From positions 682,001-746,000 of the forward strand of contig LATX02000013.1 in NCBI GenBank assembly GCA_001466705.2: a stretch of DNA of 64,000 bases, in the 5' to 3' direction. The notes under the pieces are model-generated. The model did no database searches, was not told the origin of the DNA, and saw only the letters and a program-made list of their open reading frames with translations. Both the position numbers and the translations under genes were made by a program. Within the stretch, counting starts at the first letter, position 1; every line of letters starts with the position of its first letter. Source of the DNA: Moniliophthora roreri. Taxonomy: Eukaryota > Basidiomycota > Agaricomycetes > Agaricales > Marasmiaceae. Below, one piece after another: positions 44,430 to 56,527 of the stretch.

Positions 44430-45241
44430 TAGATGTCAGCAGCTGATCATCTTGTTTGGCTCACTTAGCACATGTTCAACTTCACTCTCATTACTGTCAG
44501 CCCCAGAAATTCCAAGTTTCCCACCAGAAACAGACTCATAATTGCTATCGGACCCTGATAGCTCATTGTAGCAAGTCTTGACAGGACTCTGAATAGTATG
44601 GTCATTCTGAGGTCTGGACAACAAGCAGGCTATGTGGGCTTAACAGCCATGCCAGGTTGGGACAAGGGCCATTATGCACTGCACAGAGATAGACAGACAA
44701 TGGAAATACTGTTGCCAGCTGCTGTGAAAGCCACAGATCATATTTTGACTCTGTACTTCTCAAAGAGTACATTTCCGAATTCTTTTGAGATTTTTTAGAG
44801 ACTTTTATAGGCTGTTCACTGAATTGGACAGAAATAAGAGATAGCATGTTTATTGTGGAGTGGTAGTAACTTGCCAAGGTGTTCACTGTGTCGTGTTGTC
44901 ATCAATTGGAAAGCATTTGGAAGAGTAAGAGAACTGGGAAGACATACTGGAAACTAGTCTGTGCAGTAAATAGACTACATTCATCACCAAATGAACTACC
45001 ACATCCTGTTCAGTGACCAACGGAATCGTAAGTATAATTGGACCGAGGGTGGGAGTCGCATTGGGGTCAACATGCAGCTATTCAAAGGCAATGTCCAGTA
45101 TAATCATATATGAATTGGGCCAATAAGAATACATTGCAAATGTACAGAAAACCATGCAACTGAATCAGCATCTACAAAAAGGAGAGAAACAAAATTAAAA
45201 AATGTACTTTAACGTTAATTGGGGTATTGTCAAACTGCCAT
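44430..45241. other. Flank between copies A and B
   Basis: Resumes the upstream repeat of copy A (compare 62490-62640) and then the 3' flank of copy B, shared with 54020-54490 and 58926-59271. No gene. Confidence 0.5.
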
Positions 45242-47643
45242 TCACTTCAACCTATTAAACATCAATTCCTGATACTTCCTCTTAATGGGTTGATAATCAC
45301 TGGCTCCAGATAATCTCCAAATAGCACTGGAGAGGTGGAAGGGATACCTTACCCCATCACCTTCACAGCAAGCCCAGTCAAAGTTAATGAAGCATAGACA
45401 CTTCTCTACAGACTCATCTCCATTGGGTTTGGTAAGCATGATATTAGGTGTTCGAAGATCCCCAAAGATGAAATTTCCCTTTGTGAGCTCATCAAGTGCC
45501 TTCTGTACAGCCTTTTGAACGTCATCAGGCACTCCTTCTGTGGCATAGAGCTCATGAAGGGTTTGCCCTTCGATAAATTTCATCACTACAAGTGCAAAGC
45601 CACCATATTGAGGTCCAGAAGTACCGTCATAAACCAATCAGAGTGCAAATCCTCTCTCTGCCAACCAGATATGTGCAGCCACACAGTACTGTTTGACAAA
45701 CTTGACAACAACAAGTTTTCCAGCATCTTCTCCATCCAATAGTTCGGCCTGGAAAATAGCACATGTTGGCTCAGGCTCTAGTGGCTTGACATATGAAAAG
45801 TTTACAGTCTGTCCAGTGGAATTGACAACAGAGTTGATATAGGGGCAAAATTGCAGCGCAACATGCCCGGAGATAGTGGTCAGTGCCACGAGGTTACTGT
45901 AGTACTGTTTCAGCTCAGCAATCCCAAGACAAAGGGCATAGAGCAATCTCCCAAGGTTGATGACTTGCTCATTATCCAGTGCGCAACTGCAACCGAACCA
46001 CTCGAAGCCAGATAGACATTGCACAATAGTACAAGATGTCATCACAGTGCTGAGGATGATGATCCATGGGCCTGCTAGACTTACAAGGAACATTGGACAG
46101 CAGCAGATGTTGCAGATACGTGCACGCTAGATCAGGATGTCAGTGAGGAGAATGAGGGTGAGGGGCGACCAACTTACATTTTCTTGGCAGTAAAACCTGG
46201 CATATACAAAAGAGACCTGCACAGAGGGGTCAGCACCACCGATATCAGAGTCACTTTGAATCTCAATGATTTCAGTAACTGCATTGATGTTCATGGGGGT
46301 CAGATGTTTTGACATATAATTGGAGGAGCCAACAGGAGTATCAATCACTACTTCAAGGATGTCGGACAGTGTCTGCAGAAAATCATTGTCCCCAACATAT
46401 GATCCAGAAACCCTAATAGTGGACAGCTGTTGAATGAGTTTGGCATTAGTGCACAGGACATCATCGGGGACTTGCAGGTTGGAATTGTGAGCATTGGACA
46501 AAAAGTTGGCAAAGGCTGGATGATAGAGTTCAATGGGGAGAGCAGTGGTCGCTTTCCAAAATGCATTGAAACACCTGTCAAGAAGGGCAGCATCGGAGAC
46601 CTGGTTTTCATTATAATTGGTCGATTTTGTGGCAATAGAGGGGGATCATCCTGAAATTACAGCCTTGGTGTACTTCTTGAAATCTACCATATGGTGAGCA
46701 TCAAAATGAAATGCAATCTCGACATACACACCCTGTTCCAACTGCCTAACAACATCATTAGCCTGTGTGGAGGCAGGAACCACCACTAGTTGTGAGGTTC
46801 TATGAAAGCATACAATGAGAGACCACTGGGGCAATATCTTATCGGCTGCTATGCCAAACACTTCGTGGATCACATCAACCTGGAAGAGTTCATCTGCATA
46901 TTCATTCAAGGTTTTGTCTCTAAGGGCTTGACAGACAATGGTCTTGTTCAGTTTTGTTGGAGAATGGGGCTATTTCAATATCAGTGATGCTGTCTACGAC
47001 TATGCGCTTGTCTCAACATACCTTGTAGAATCTAGCGGAAGCACCCCATAGTTCAGGATACTGGATGATTATCTTGTTCTTAAGCTTGACAAGGACATCA
47101 GTTGTCTCAACTTGTTGAGGAGTGGGTCGGCATCAACCGCCGACATAAACGAGTTCAGCTTTTTTCTTTATTGTGTTTATTTCTGTATGCTATGTGGAAA
47201 GAAGCAATGGAAACTCTCCAAAATTTAAGAAAAAAGTGGTCTTACAGTTGGGTGCACAATAACAGCTGGAGGGGGAGCAAAGGACACAAATCCTCCCCTA
47301 TCTAAGGAAAAGTAATTACAACAATCAATAAGCAGGAAGTATGCAGAACTTTCTCACACCAGTATTCCTCCCACACTTATCCCATGTTTATCAGTTGGCA
47401 TAGCTTGCAGCACAAAGAGCAAAGTGATTATAGCACCATAGCAACTAGCACCCATTCACAAGGACATATTTGACTCAAAGAAAAAGCGAGGGTGATTCAA
47501 TCAAGTGCTCCAGGGGAAGGGCTGTGCAGCATGGGAACAATTCTGCATTAGATGCTTCAAAAAGTGCCCAAGCTGAGGGCTGTGCAAGCATGGGACAATT
47601 TCTGTGATAGATGCTTCAAAATTTCTGTATGATAAAGAATGAT

Positions 47644-47812
47644 GTGTAGATGCCAACACTGCAAGCGAAGCCAGGTGTTGGCATCAGCATTCCAACTGAG
47701 TGGCTAGTGGGCTGACTAAGCTGGCCTTGTTTCTTTCAGCTCCTCCACCTGACAGTTGGAACTGTCAGATTTTCAGCACCATCCGCCTTCAAGATCTCAC
47801 TTTCATCTCCAT
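47644..47812 (+). repeat. 165-bp direct repeat, copy 1 (copy 2 at 49356-49520)
   Basis: Starts TGTAGATGCCAACACTGC and contains the hairpin GATGCCAACAC / GTGTTGGCATC. The second copy is about 95% alike. It may be the start of an LTR, but the copies diverge abruptly afterwards. Confidence 0.6.
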
Positions 47813-48408
47813 TTCTAAGTGTTCTAGTTCTAAATAATCCTTTCCAGGACTGCTCAATATAGGATTGAGTAAGACCACCATAGCTCATTGAAGGAATGGG
47901 CAAGTCTATGAAGGCTCAATGGCCACAGTTTCTCACTATTAAACTATGCATCTTCCTATATTTATCCAGTACAGCACTGTCTAACCTCTGTTGGCTATTA
48001 TCTTTGGCATGAGTACTCCCAACACGCAGCTGCAATACCTCAAATTATCACCTCTTCATCAGCCATCACATCCTTCACACAATGCCTACATAACGGCCTT
48101 CCTTGATACTCTGGCCATCCATCCGGAACAGCACACCTGCTACACCTACCATGGGCATTCAGATAGTTGCACCATGGAAAATTAGGCCTCTTCATCATCC
48201 ACCATGTTGGGTATCTCAACAAATTGTCAAGTGGGCGAGGTCTCCTTAGCAACGGTTCCACCCACAAGCAACTTCTCTGCTGCATCTTGCTCTGTCGCAC
48301 TCCAATCTGTCTCAAGAGCTCTGGTTCCATAATTTGGGGCAGCACCAATGCCAGCCGGCCACAAGCAATCTGTAAAGACCAATTACACTCTCTGTATCTT
48401 TGCCAAGT

Positions 48409-48740
48409 CGCATTCTGTAGTAACCTCTAGCTGTCTCTGTCAGTTTTACATGTCACAGTCCATAGCGACTGCTGTTTCCATCTGGTCCCACATTACAGTC
48501 TATAGTGACCTCTAGCTGTCTCTGTTGGTTTTACATGTTGCAGTCCATAGCGACCTCTGCTTCCACCTGTTCCCACGTCACATTCTGTAGTAACCTCTGG
48601 CTGCCTCTGTCAGTTTTCCATGTAGCAGTCTGTAGCGACCTCTATTTCTGCCTGTTTCCACGTCACATTCCATAATGACCTCCAGTATTTCTGCCTGTTG
48701 CTATGTCACAGTCTATAGCATAACTAGCAATCCCCATCCA
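48409..48740 (+). repeat. 85-bp minisatellite, about 3.5 units
   Basis: Units start at CGCATTCTGTAGTAACCTC, TACAGTCTATAGTGACCTC, CACATTCTGTAGTAACCTC and a partial CACATTCCATAATGACCTC, each about 85 bp. Each unit consists of two similar halves sharing ...TAGYGACCTCT. Confidence 0.75.
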
Positions 48741-49844
48741 TAGAGCTGTGCCATAATCTGTAGCAACCTCTGGCTATATCTGACCTCTGACCATCTCTAC
48801 TGAGATGGAGCTTGCATTTGTAGGCCATGGTATGGGCACCACATCCACTGCTCCTGTTGCCAATGACAGTTCTGTTCTCATCCATTACTTGTACATGAAT
48901 TGGTGTGTCTGCAATGTTAAACTCATAACTAGCCTCTGCATGGTTTGATGACAGTCAAGTGAAACCTTCCATGCCGATGTGTTGAGTAAGACCCTGACTC
49001 ATCAGTGCATTGGCTGGTCTCGAGTCTACCATGATGTCCTTATCTACCGTATCTTTTGATGCCTCCTGCAAGGCCTCTATCATTGCTACACAATTCTCCT
49101 CTTCTGTTTCCAGTTGTCATGTTAAACCTTCTATCTTTGTCCATTCCCCAGCCTCCTGATGAATCTAGATGGTGCAGTGAGCCTCGTCCCTTGGGTTGGG
49201 CTTTGTGTCGAGTTCATGCTGTGGGGTTGTTCCTCAGCTCATGGGTGGGTGGCGTGATCTCTCTGTGTTCCCAGCTGAGCTTCGCTTGTCCTCAGCCCAA
49301 CTACTAGCTCACTGTCCCTGAGACAGTCAGATCCACAATAGATGAAGTTGGATGAAGTGTAGATGCCAACACTGCAAGCGAAGCCAGGTGTCAGCATCAG
49401 CATTCCAACTGAGTGGCTAGTGGGCTGACTAAGCTGGCCTTGTCTCTTTCAGCTCCTCCACCTGACAGTCAGAACTGTCAGATTTTCAGCACCATCTGCC
49501 TTCAAGATCTCGCTTTCACCCACCCACCCACCTATTTCAGTTTGAGATTCCACAGTTGGTTGACTTTCCAGGGCATGAGTGGCATGCTCAGCGGCAAGCC
49601 CAGAGCTTCATGTATCAGAAATCAACTTTCTGAGTTTAATATCATCTGTCTATACAGTCTGAATTCATTCTCTCTACAAATTCTGTCAACAGGTTTGAAA
49701 CCTCAGCATTCAGTTAGATGCCATTGCAGTTCAGATCACTGCATAGTCAGATAATTACTCGAGCTTGGACTGAATTGGACTCTCAGACTCAGTGAGTGAA
49801 ATTCACCGAGGGATCACATGGCTTCAGAACGGTACCCACCCATG

Positions 49845-50747
49845 TAGGGGTGCCAACAGTCTGGCTTGCTCTCTGGCTAAGCAGCTCTGGAGCCGAGCCA
49901 GACAGAGCCGCTCACCTTAATGGCTCCAGTCAAGCCATTTAGATGAGCAGCTCCTGGGTGGCTTTGAGCAGCTAAGCTACAGCTGAGCCAATAAATTATT
50001 CAGTCCACAGGTTTAACCAGAAAGAGTAGGTTCTGGTAGTAAAACATTAAGGTATAGGTTGGACCAAACACAAGGAGAGCCAGGATCTGTGACCTGGGAA
50101 AATTGGGGATTCCCATAGCTGCTGTACCTGGTCTCTACCTCTTACCACCAGTGCTGCGGGTGTAGATGTTCAAAGGTATGCATTTTTTCAGTTCTGTACA
50201 TTCATTTACTAACTTGACTATCATAAGGCTACACTCAAAGGGCAGAAAAAAGTGGGATGGAGATGCAAGAAGTGTGAGGAAGATGGAGTATTAGGTGCGC
50301 TGCCATTTTCAATCTTCTTTGATCTTTTTTGAGATCTTACAACCTCTAGTAGGTACCTTGCTCATTCATGTCCTCGTCTACACCAGCTGCCGTCATTCTT
50401 GAACCTCACAATTACCCACTACCTGCCCCAATGTTGTGCCAAGCTTCTGGCCCCAGCCACCAGTGCCCAGAGACTCCAGTCAAGATATCCAGGTGTTTTC
50501 TGAACATTTGTGGCCTTGCTGAGTCTCGGCGAGGTGTTTTCTCTGTTCATTTGTGCATCACCAGGTCTTTGCCCACTTCTGCACTTCTGAGTCACCAAAC
50601 CCATCCAAAAAGAAAAAAACCCTGTGAGCCGTTGGCTTAGTGGCTCCAAAGCTGCTAACTGAGCTGAGCCGCTATGACTAATCAGCTCCAAGCTGGAGCT
50701 GGGAACCAGCTCCGCAAGTGAGCCAAGCCGCGCTGTTGGCACCCCTA
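49845..50747. mobile_element. hAT-like non-autonomous element, 903 bp
   Basis: The perfect terminal inverted repeats TAGGGGTGCCAACAG and CTGTTGGCACCCCTA are shared with the element at 35236-36591. Subterminal regions carry AGCAGCTCTGGAGCCGAGCC-like and CCGCTATGACTAATCAGC-like sequence. Flanks CACCCATG and CACCTGCA resemble a decayed 8-bp duplication. A 90-codon frame starting MSSSTPAAVILEP (50368) has no recognised domain. Confidence 0.75.
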
Positions 50748-51216
50748 CACCTGCATGATCTCTCCACGTTCCTGGCCGAGCTTCACTTGTCCTTAGCCCA
50801 ACTACTAGCTTACTGTCTCTGAGACAGTCAGATCCACAATAGACGAAGTTGGACAATTTCTCCATTACATTCCGAACTCATAACCTCTGCCAAGTCCATG
50901 AGAATATCGATGGTTTCAATGCTCTGTGGTGTGGGGGTCCCAACGAAAGTGATGTAGCTGAGCATCAAGAGCATGGCTGAATGTCAACGAGGGTGTTGAA
51001 GGACAATCTCCAATTTTTGAGCTCAGTTATATATTGTCAGGTCACAAGTCACATGAGTGCAACTGCCACCGGAGTTATGAGTCCAAGTTTTCTTCTGCTA
51101 ATTTTTCCCTATTTAGAGTCCAGTATAACCATACATCTGTTGTGCCAATAAAAATACATTGCAAATGTACAGAAAAGCATGCAACTGAAGGAGAAAAGAG
51201 AGAGTCAAATTGCCAT

Positions 51217-53205
51217 TCACTTCAACCACTTCAAGCTATTGAACATTGATTCCTGATGCTTCCTCTCAATGACTTGATATTCACTGGCTCCAGATGGTTC
51301 CCAAATAGCCCTAGAGAGGTGGAAGGGATACCTTACCCCATCACCTTCGCAGCAAGCCCAATCAAAGTCAATGAAGCATAGATGTTTCTCTACAGACTCA
51401 TCTCCATTGGTAAGCATGATGTTAGGTGTTCGAAGATCCCCAAAGATGAATTTTCCCTTTGCGAGCTCATTGAGTGCCTTCCATACAGCCTTTCAAACGT
51501 CATTGGGCAATACTTCTTCATCATAGAGCACGTGAAGGGTCTTCCCTTCGACATAGTCCATCACCATGAGCGCAAAGCCACCATATTGAGGTCCAGAACT
51601 ACCATCGTAAACCAAACACAGTGCAAATCCTTTCCCTGCCAACCAAGTATGCGCAGCTGCACAGTACTGTTTGACAAACTTGACGACGACAAGTTTTCCA
51701 GCATCTTCTCTGTCCAATAGTTTGGCCTGGAAAGTAGCACATGTCAGCTCAGGCTCCAGTGGCTGAACATATGAGAAGTTCACAGTCCGGCCAGTGGAAT
51801 CGACAACAGAGTTGATGTAGGGGCAAAATCGTGGTGCAACGTGTCCCGAGATAACAGTCGGTGCCACAAGGTTACTGTAGTACTGTTTCAGCTCAGCAAT
51901 CCCAAGATGAAGGGCATAGAGCAATCTCCCAAGATTGATGACTTGCTCATTATCCAGTGCACGACTGCAACTGAACCACTCGAAGCCAGATAGACGTTGC
52001 ACGATAGTACAAGACATCATGACGGCACCAAGAATGCCTATCTATGATCCAGCTAGTCCTACAAGGAATGAAGGACAGCAGGAGACATCACGAATCCGCT
52101 CGCTCTAAACCACGGTGTCAGTAAGGAGAATGAGCGAATGGGGTAGCAGACTTACATCGTCCTGGCAATAAAATCTAGCATATGAAAAAGATACCTGCAC
52201 AGAGGGGTCACAGCCACCACTACCCCACTCGCTTTTGATTTCGACAATTCCAGGAGCTGCTATGGCATTCATTGGGGTTGGATAGGGTGACATAAAATCC
52301 GCCGATGAGCTGTTCTTGTTGACAAAATGACTGAGTGCACACTCCATAATGTCTGCAAGTGTCTGCTTACAATCACTTGAGTGAGGATTTTCCAAAACCC
52401 TGATGACAGACAGCTGTCGGATGAGCTTGGCGGTGCTGCAAAGAACATCATTGGGGACTTGCAGGTTGGGGTCATGAGCATTGGACAAAAAATTGGCAAA
52501 GGCCAGATGATAAAGTTCAATGGGGAGAGCAGTGGTTGTGTTCTCTGATTCGTTGAAACGCCTGTCAAGAAGGGCATTGTCGGAGGCCTGGTTTTCACTG
52601 TAGTTGTTCAATTTCGCAGCCGCGGAAGGGGATTTCCCAGACATTACAGCCTTGGTGTACTGCTTGAAGTCTACAATACAGTTATTGTCAGGGCTAAAGG
52701 CAAAAATTAACATACACACCCCGTTCCATCTTCCCAACAACATTGTTAGCCTCATCATCGTCCTGTGTGGAGGCAGGAACCACTGCCAGTGGGGGGTTTT
52801 CAAAGCACACAATGAGAGACCACCAGGGCAATATCTCATCGGCGGCTACACTGTACACCTCATGAATGATTTCATCCTGCAAGACCAGTTGTGCATACTG
52901 GGCTAAGGACTAGTCTTGGAGAACTCAACGGACAATGGGCTCACTCAGTCTGCTTGGAGAATTGGGCTGCTTACATATCATGGTCAGTCAGTGGTGCAGT
53001 CTGCGACTATGCGCTGGTCACTCGCCTTGTAGAATGTAGCAAAAGCACTACTTAGCTGGGGACGCTGGGTGTTTATCTGTTCCTAAAGGTCAAGAAAGAG
53101 ATCAGTTGTCTCGACCCTCACGACCTCCGTGACAATCTCGATGGTTTCAATGTTCTGTGGTATAGGTTTGCCGAAGAAAGCAATGTAGTTGACCATCGAG
53201 AGCAT
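51217..53205 (-). pseudogene. Copy C: Crinkler-like kinase pseudogene
   Basis: Header starts at 53205 (MLSMVNYIAFFGKPIPQNIE). A TAG in exon 1 replaces the Lys of copy A's DLKRQI, and TGA and TAG occur in exon 2 (after EPIVR and after VLQD). The third exon is open (52105-52682), and the fourth has a TGA after ALPNDV. It keeps the region lost in A: a short KP deletion in MLTNGDESVEK, then FIDFDWACCEGDGVRYP. The GC donor (AAG|GCGAGT) of intron 1 is kept. It is closest in sequence to copy A, and many differences are CpG to TpG/CpA. Confidence 0.8.
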
Positions 53206-54497
53206 GGCTGAACATTGACGAGGAGTGTTGAGTAATAATCTCCAATTTTTGAGCTCGGCTATTGTCAGGTCACAAGTCACATGAGCACAACTAACCATGC
53301 CATCACCCAGAACTGCCACTGGAGTTACGAGTCCGAGTTTTCTTCTGCTTTTTCCCTATATGGAAGGTATGTATAACATGAGGTGGGAAAACATAGTTTG
53401 TTTTTCATTTCGGCTTTGCTCTCATTGTCGATCAGACTCAGAACGTTTCTGCTGAACCACCACACCGCAAGCAGACTTGTAATTGCCATTGGACCCTGAT
53501 GGCCCATTGCAGCAAGTCTTCACCAGGACTTTGAATAGTATGGTGCATTCTGAGGTCTGCACAAAAAGTGGGCCATGTGGGCTCAACAGCCATACCAGGT
53601 TGGGACAAGGACCATTATTCACTGCACAGAGATAGACGGACAATGGAAATACTGTCGCCAGCTGCCATGAGAGTCATAGATCATATTTTGACTCTGTGCT
53701 TCTCAAAGAGTACATTTCTGAATTCTTTTGAGAGTTTTATAGGCTGTTCGCTGAATTGGACAGAAATAAGAGTCTGGGACTAGGCCAACTTGAAGTTTGG
53801 ACAAAAGGCTGCCAAATCCAGAAATTCTCAGAACAGCCTTGGCACCTACTATCAGGGACCTGTCTCCACCACCATGACCCCAACACCTCCAAGATTTTCA
53901 CAGTACAACGAAGGGCCCTTCAGACTCCCAAATGGTACATCTTATATCAGAATCTGTCAGTTCAACCTGGCTCACAATGATGTTTTCCACTAATACCCTC
54001 AATAAAAGTAAAGGCATTCACTCCGGAGTCCATTTATTAATATGTACTCGATATATCAGCCAACCACGCAAAGATGGGTTCTAACCTGAAGATGGAAGGT
54101 GCGAATGATAGCGTGTTTATTGTGGAGTAGTAGTAACTTGCCAAAGTGTTCACTGTGTCGTGTTGTCGTCAATTGGAAGGGTAAGAGAACTCAGAAGATG
54201 TACCAGAAACCAGTCTGTGCAGTAAATGGACTACATTCATCACCAAATGAACCACTACATCCTGTTCAGTGACCAATGGAATCGCGAGTGTAATTGGAGC
54301 GAGGGTGGGAGTCACGTCGGGGCCAACATGCAGCTATTCAAAGGCAACATCCAGTATAATCATATATGAATTGGGCCAATAAGAATACATTGCAAATGTA
54401 CAGAAAACCATGCAACTGAATCAGTGTCTACAAAAGGGAGAGAAACGAAATTCAAAAATGTACTTTAACATCAATCGGGGTATTGTCAAACTGCCAT
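53206..54497. other. Flank between copies C and D
   Basis: Holds the shared upstream region (53330-53400), a remnant resembling 44470-44830 (53450-53760), and the 3' flank shared with copy B. No gene recognised. Confidence 0.45.
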
Positions 54498-56442
54498 TCA
54501 CTTCAACCTATTAAACATTGATTCCTGATGCTTCCTCTCAATGGGTTGATAATCACTGGCTCCAGATAATCTCCAAATAGCACTAGAGAGGTGGAAGGGA
54601 TACCTCACCCCATCACCTTCACAGCAAGCCCAGTCAAAGTCAATGAAGCGTAGACACTTCTCTACAGACTCATCTCCATTGGGTTTGGTAAGCATGATAT
54701 TAGGTGTTCGAAGATCCCCAAAGATGAAATTTCCCTTTGTGAGCTCATCAAGTGCCTTCTGTACAGCCTTTTGAATGTCATTGGGGACCCCTTCTGTGGC
54801 ATAGAGCTCATGAAGAGTTTACCCTTCGATAAAGTCCATCACCACGAGCGCAAAGCCACCATACCGAGGTCCAGAAGTACCGTCATAAACTAATCATGGT
54901 GCAAATCCTCTCTCTGCCAACCAGATATGCGCAGCTGCACAGTACTGTTTGACAAACTTGATGACGACAAGTTTTCCAGCATCTTCTCTGTCCAATAGTT
55001 TGGCCTGGAAAATAGCACACATCACCTCAGGCTCTAGTGGCTTGACATATGAAAAGTTCACAGTCTGTCCAGTGGAATCGATGAAGGAATTGATATAGGG
55101 GCAAAATCATGGTGCAACATGCCTGGGGATAACAGTTGGTGCTGCAAGGTTGCTGTAGTACTGTTTCAGCTCAGCAATCCCAAGACAAAGGGCATAGAGC
55201 AATCTCCCAAGGTTGATGACTTGCTCATTATCCAGTGCGCAACTGCAACCGAACCACTCGAAGCCAGATAGATGTTGCACAATAGTATGAGATGTCATCA
55301 CAGCACTGAGGATGACGATCCATAGGCCTGCTAGACTTATGAGAAACGTTGGACAGCAGCAGATATTGCAGATACGCGTACGCTAGATCAGGATGTCATT
55401 GAGGAGAATGAGAGCGAGGGGTGACCAACTTACATTTTCCTGGCAGTAAAACCTAGCATATACAAAAGAGACCTGCACAGAGAGGTCAGCACCACCGATA
55501 TCGGAGTCACTTTGAATCTCAATGATTTCAGTAGCTGCATTGATGTTCATGGGGGTCGGGTGTTTTGACATATAATCAGAGGAGCCAACAGGAGTATCAA
55601 TCACCACTCCAAGGATGTCAGACAGTGTCTGCAGAAAATCATTGTCCCCAACACATGATCCGGAAACCCTGATAGCAGACAGCTGTCGGATGAGCTTGGC
55701 AGTAGTACACAGGACATCATCAGGGACTTGCAGGTTGGAATCATGAGCATTGGATGAAAAGTTGGCAAAGGCTGGATGATAGAGTTCAATGGGGAGAGCA
55801 GTGGTCGCTTTCCCGAATGCATTGAAATGCCCATCGAGAAGGGCAGCGTCGGAGGCCTGGTTTTCATTATAGTTGGTCGATTTCGTGGTAATGGAGGGGG
55901 ATCGTCCTGAGATTACAGCCTTGGTATACTTCTTGAAATCTACAATACTGTTAGCATCAAAAAAGAATGCAAACTCGACATACACACCCCATTTCAACTG
56001 CCCAACAATGGTGGCAGGAGCTACCGCCAGTTGGTTAGAGTGCTCAAAGCACACAATAAGAGACCACTGGGGCAATATCTCATCAGCTGCTACGCCAAAC
56101 ACCTCATGGATAATATCATCCAGGTAGAGTTCATCTGCATATTCATCCAAGGCTTTGCCTTTGAGGGCTCGACAGACGACAGTCTTGTTCAGTTTTGTTG
56201 GAGAATGGGGCTATTTCAATATCAGTGATGCTGTCTATGACTATGCGCTTGTCCCAACTTGCCTTGTGGAATGTAGCAGAAGTGCCCCATAGTTGAGGAT
56301 GGTCAGCAAATATCTCTTTTCTAAGGTCGAAAATGAAACCAGTTGACTCGACCTCCACCATGTCTGCGACAATCTGGATGGTTTCGATGTTCTGTGGTGT
56401 AGGAGACCTGATGAAAGCAATGTAGCTGCACCTCACAATCAT
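54498..56442 (-). pseudogene. Copy D: Crinkler-like kinase pseudogene
   Basis: Header at 56442 (MIVRCSYIAFIRSPTPQNIE). Exons 2 and 3 are open (55383-56150 is one long frame through the intron). The kinase exon has TGA after HVAP and after FAP, where copy A has CGA/CGT Arg, and a TAA in EGQTL where B has CAA. The catalytic region is intact in sequence: GDLRTPNIML, FIDFDWACCEGDGVRYP. Intron 1 donor is GC (AAG|GCAAGT). Confidence 0.8.
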
Positions 56443-56527
56443 GGCTGAACAAAGGGTGTTGAATGACAATTGCGGCTTGAAATTTTNATGTACTTTAACA
56501 TCAATCGGGGTATTGTCAAACTGCCAT

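Larger units (their letters stand above)
47113..50874. mobile_element. 3.76-kb composite insertion in exon 1 of copy B
   Basis: Flanked by AACT (47109-47112 and 50875-50878), extendable to five bases with one transition. It contains a 165-bp direct repeat (47644-47812 and 49356-49520), an 85-bp minisatellite, a hAT-like element (49845-50747) and a 100-bp block repeated at 49250 and 50752. Only Cys-containing short frames such as minus 48040-48348 are present. The original element type is unclear; internal LTR-like repeats suggest a decayed retroelement. Confidence 0.55.
45242..50974 (-). pseudogene. Copy B: Crinkler-like kinase gene, split by a 3.8-kb insertion
   Basis: The start is at 50974 (header reads MLLMLSYITFVGTPTPQSI); exon 1 is interrupted between 50875 and 47112 and resumes with VETTDVLVKLKNKIIIQYPE, ending FYK at about 47030. 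Exons 2-4 follow, with the end at 45242. The catalytic core missing from copy A is present: FIFGDLRTPNIML, INFDWACCEGDGVRYP. The canonical HxD is degenerate (FGD instead of HGD/HRD), so activity is doubtful for the whole family. Nonsense changes: TGA after AVISG and TGA between FAL and LVYDG, both where copy A or D has Arg. The first intron uses a GT donor (AAG|GTATGT), whereas copies A, C and D use GC. Confidence 0.8.

Noticed and set aside
48040..48348. Minus-strand ORF with a CxxC-type Cys pattern (CSRCAVPDGW, CRHC)
   Set aside because: Located in decayed repeat DNA, no recognised zinc-domain spacing and no supporting exons.
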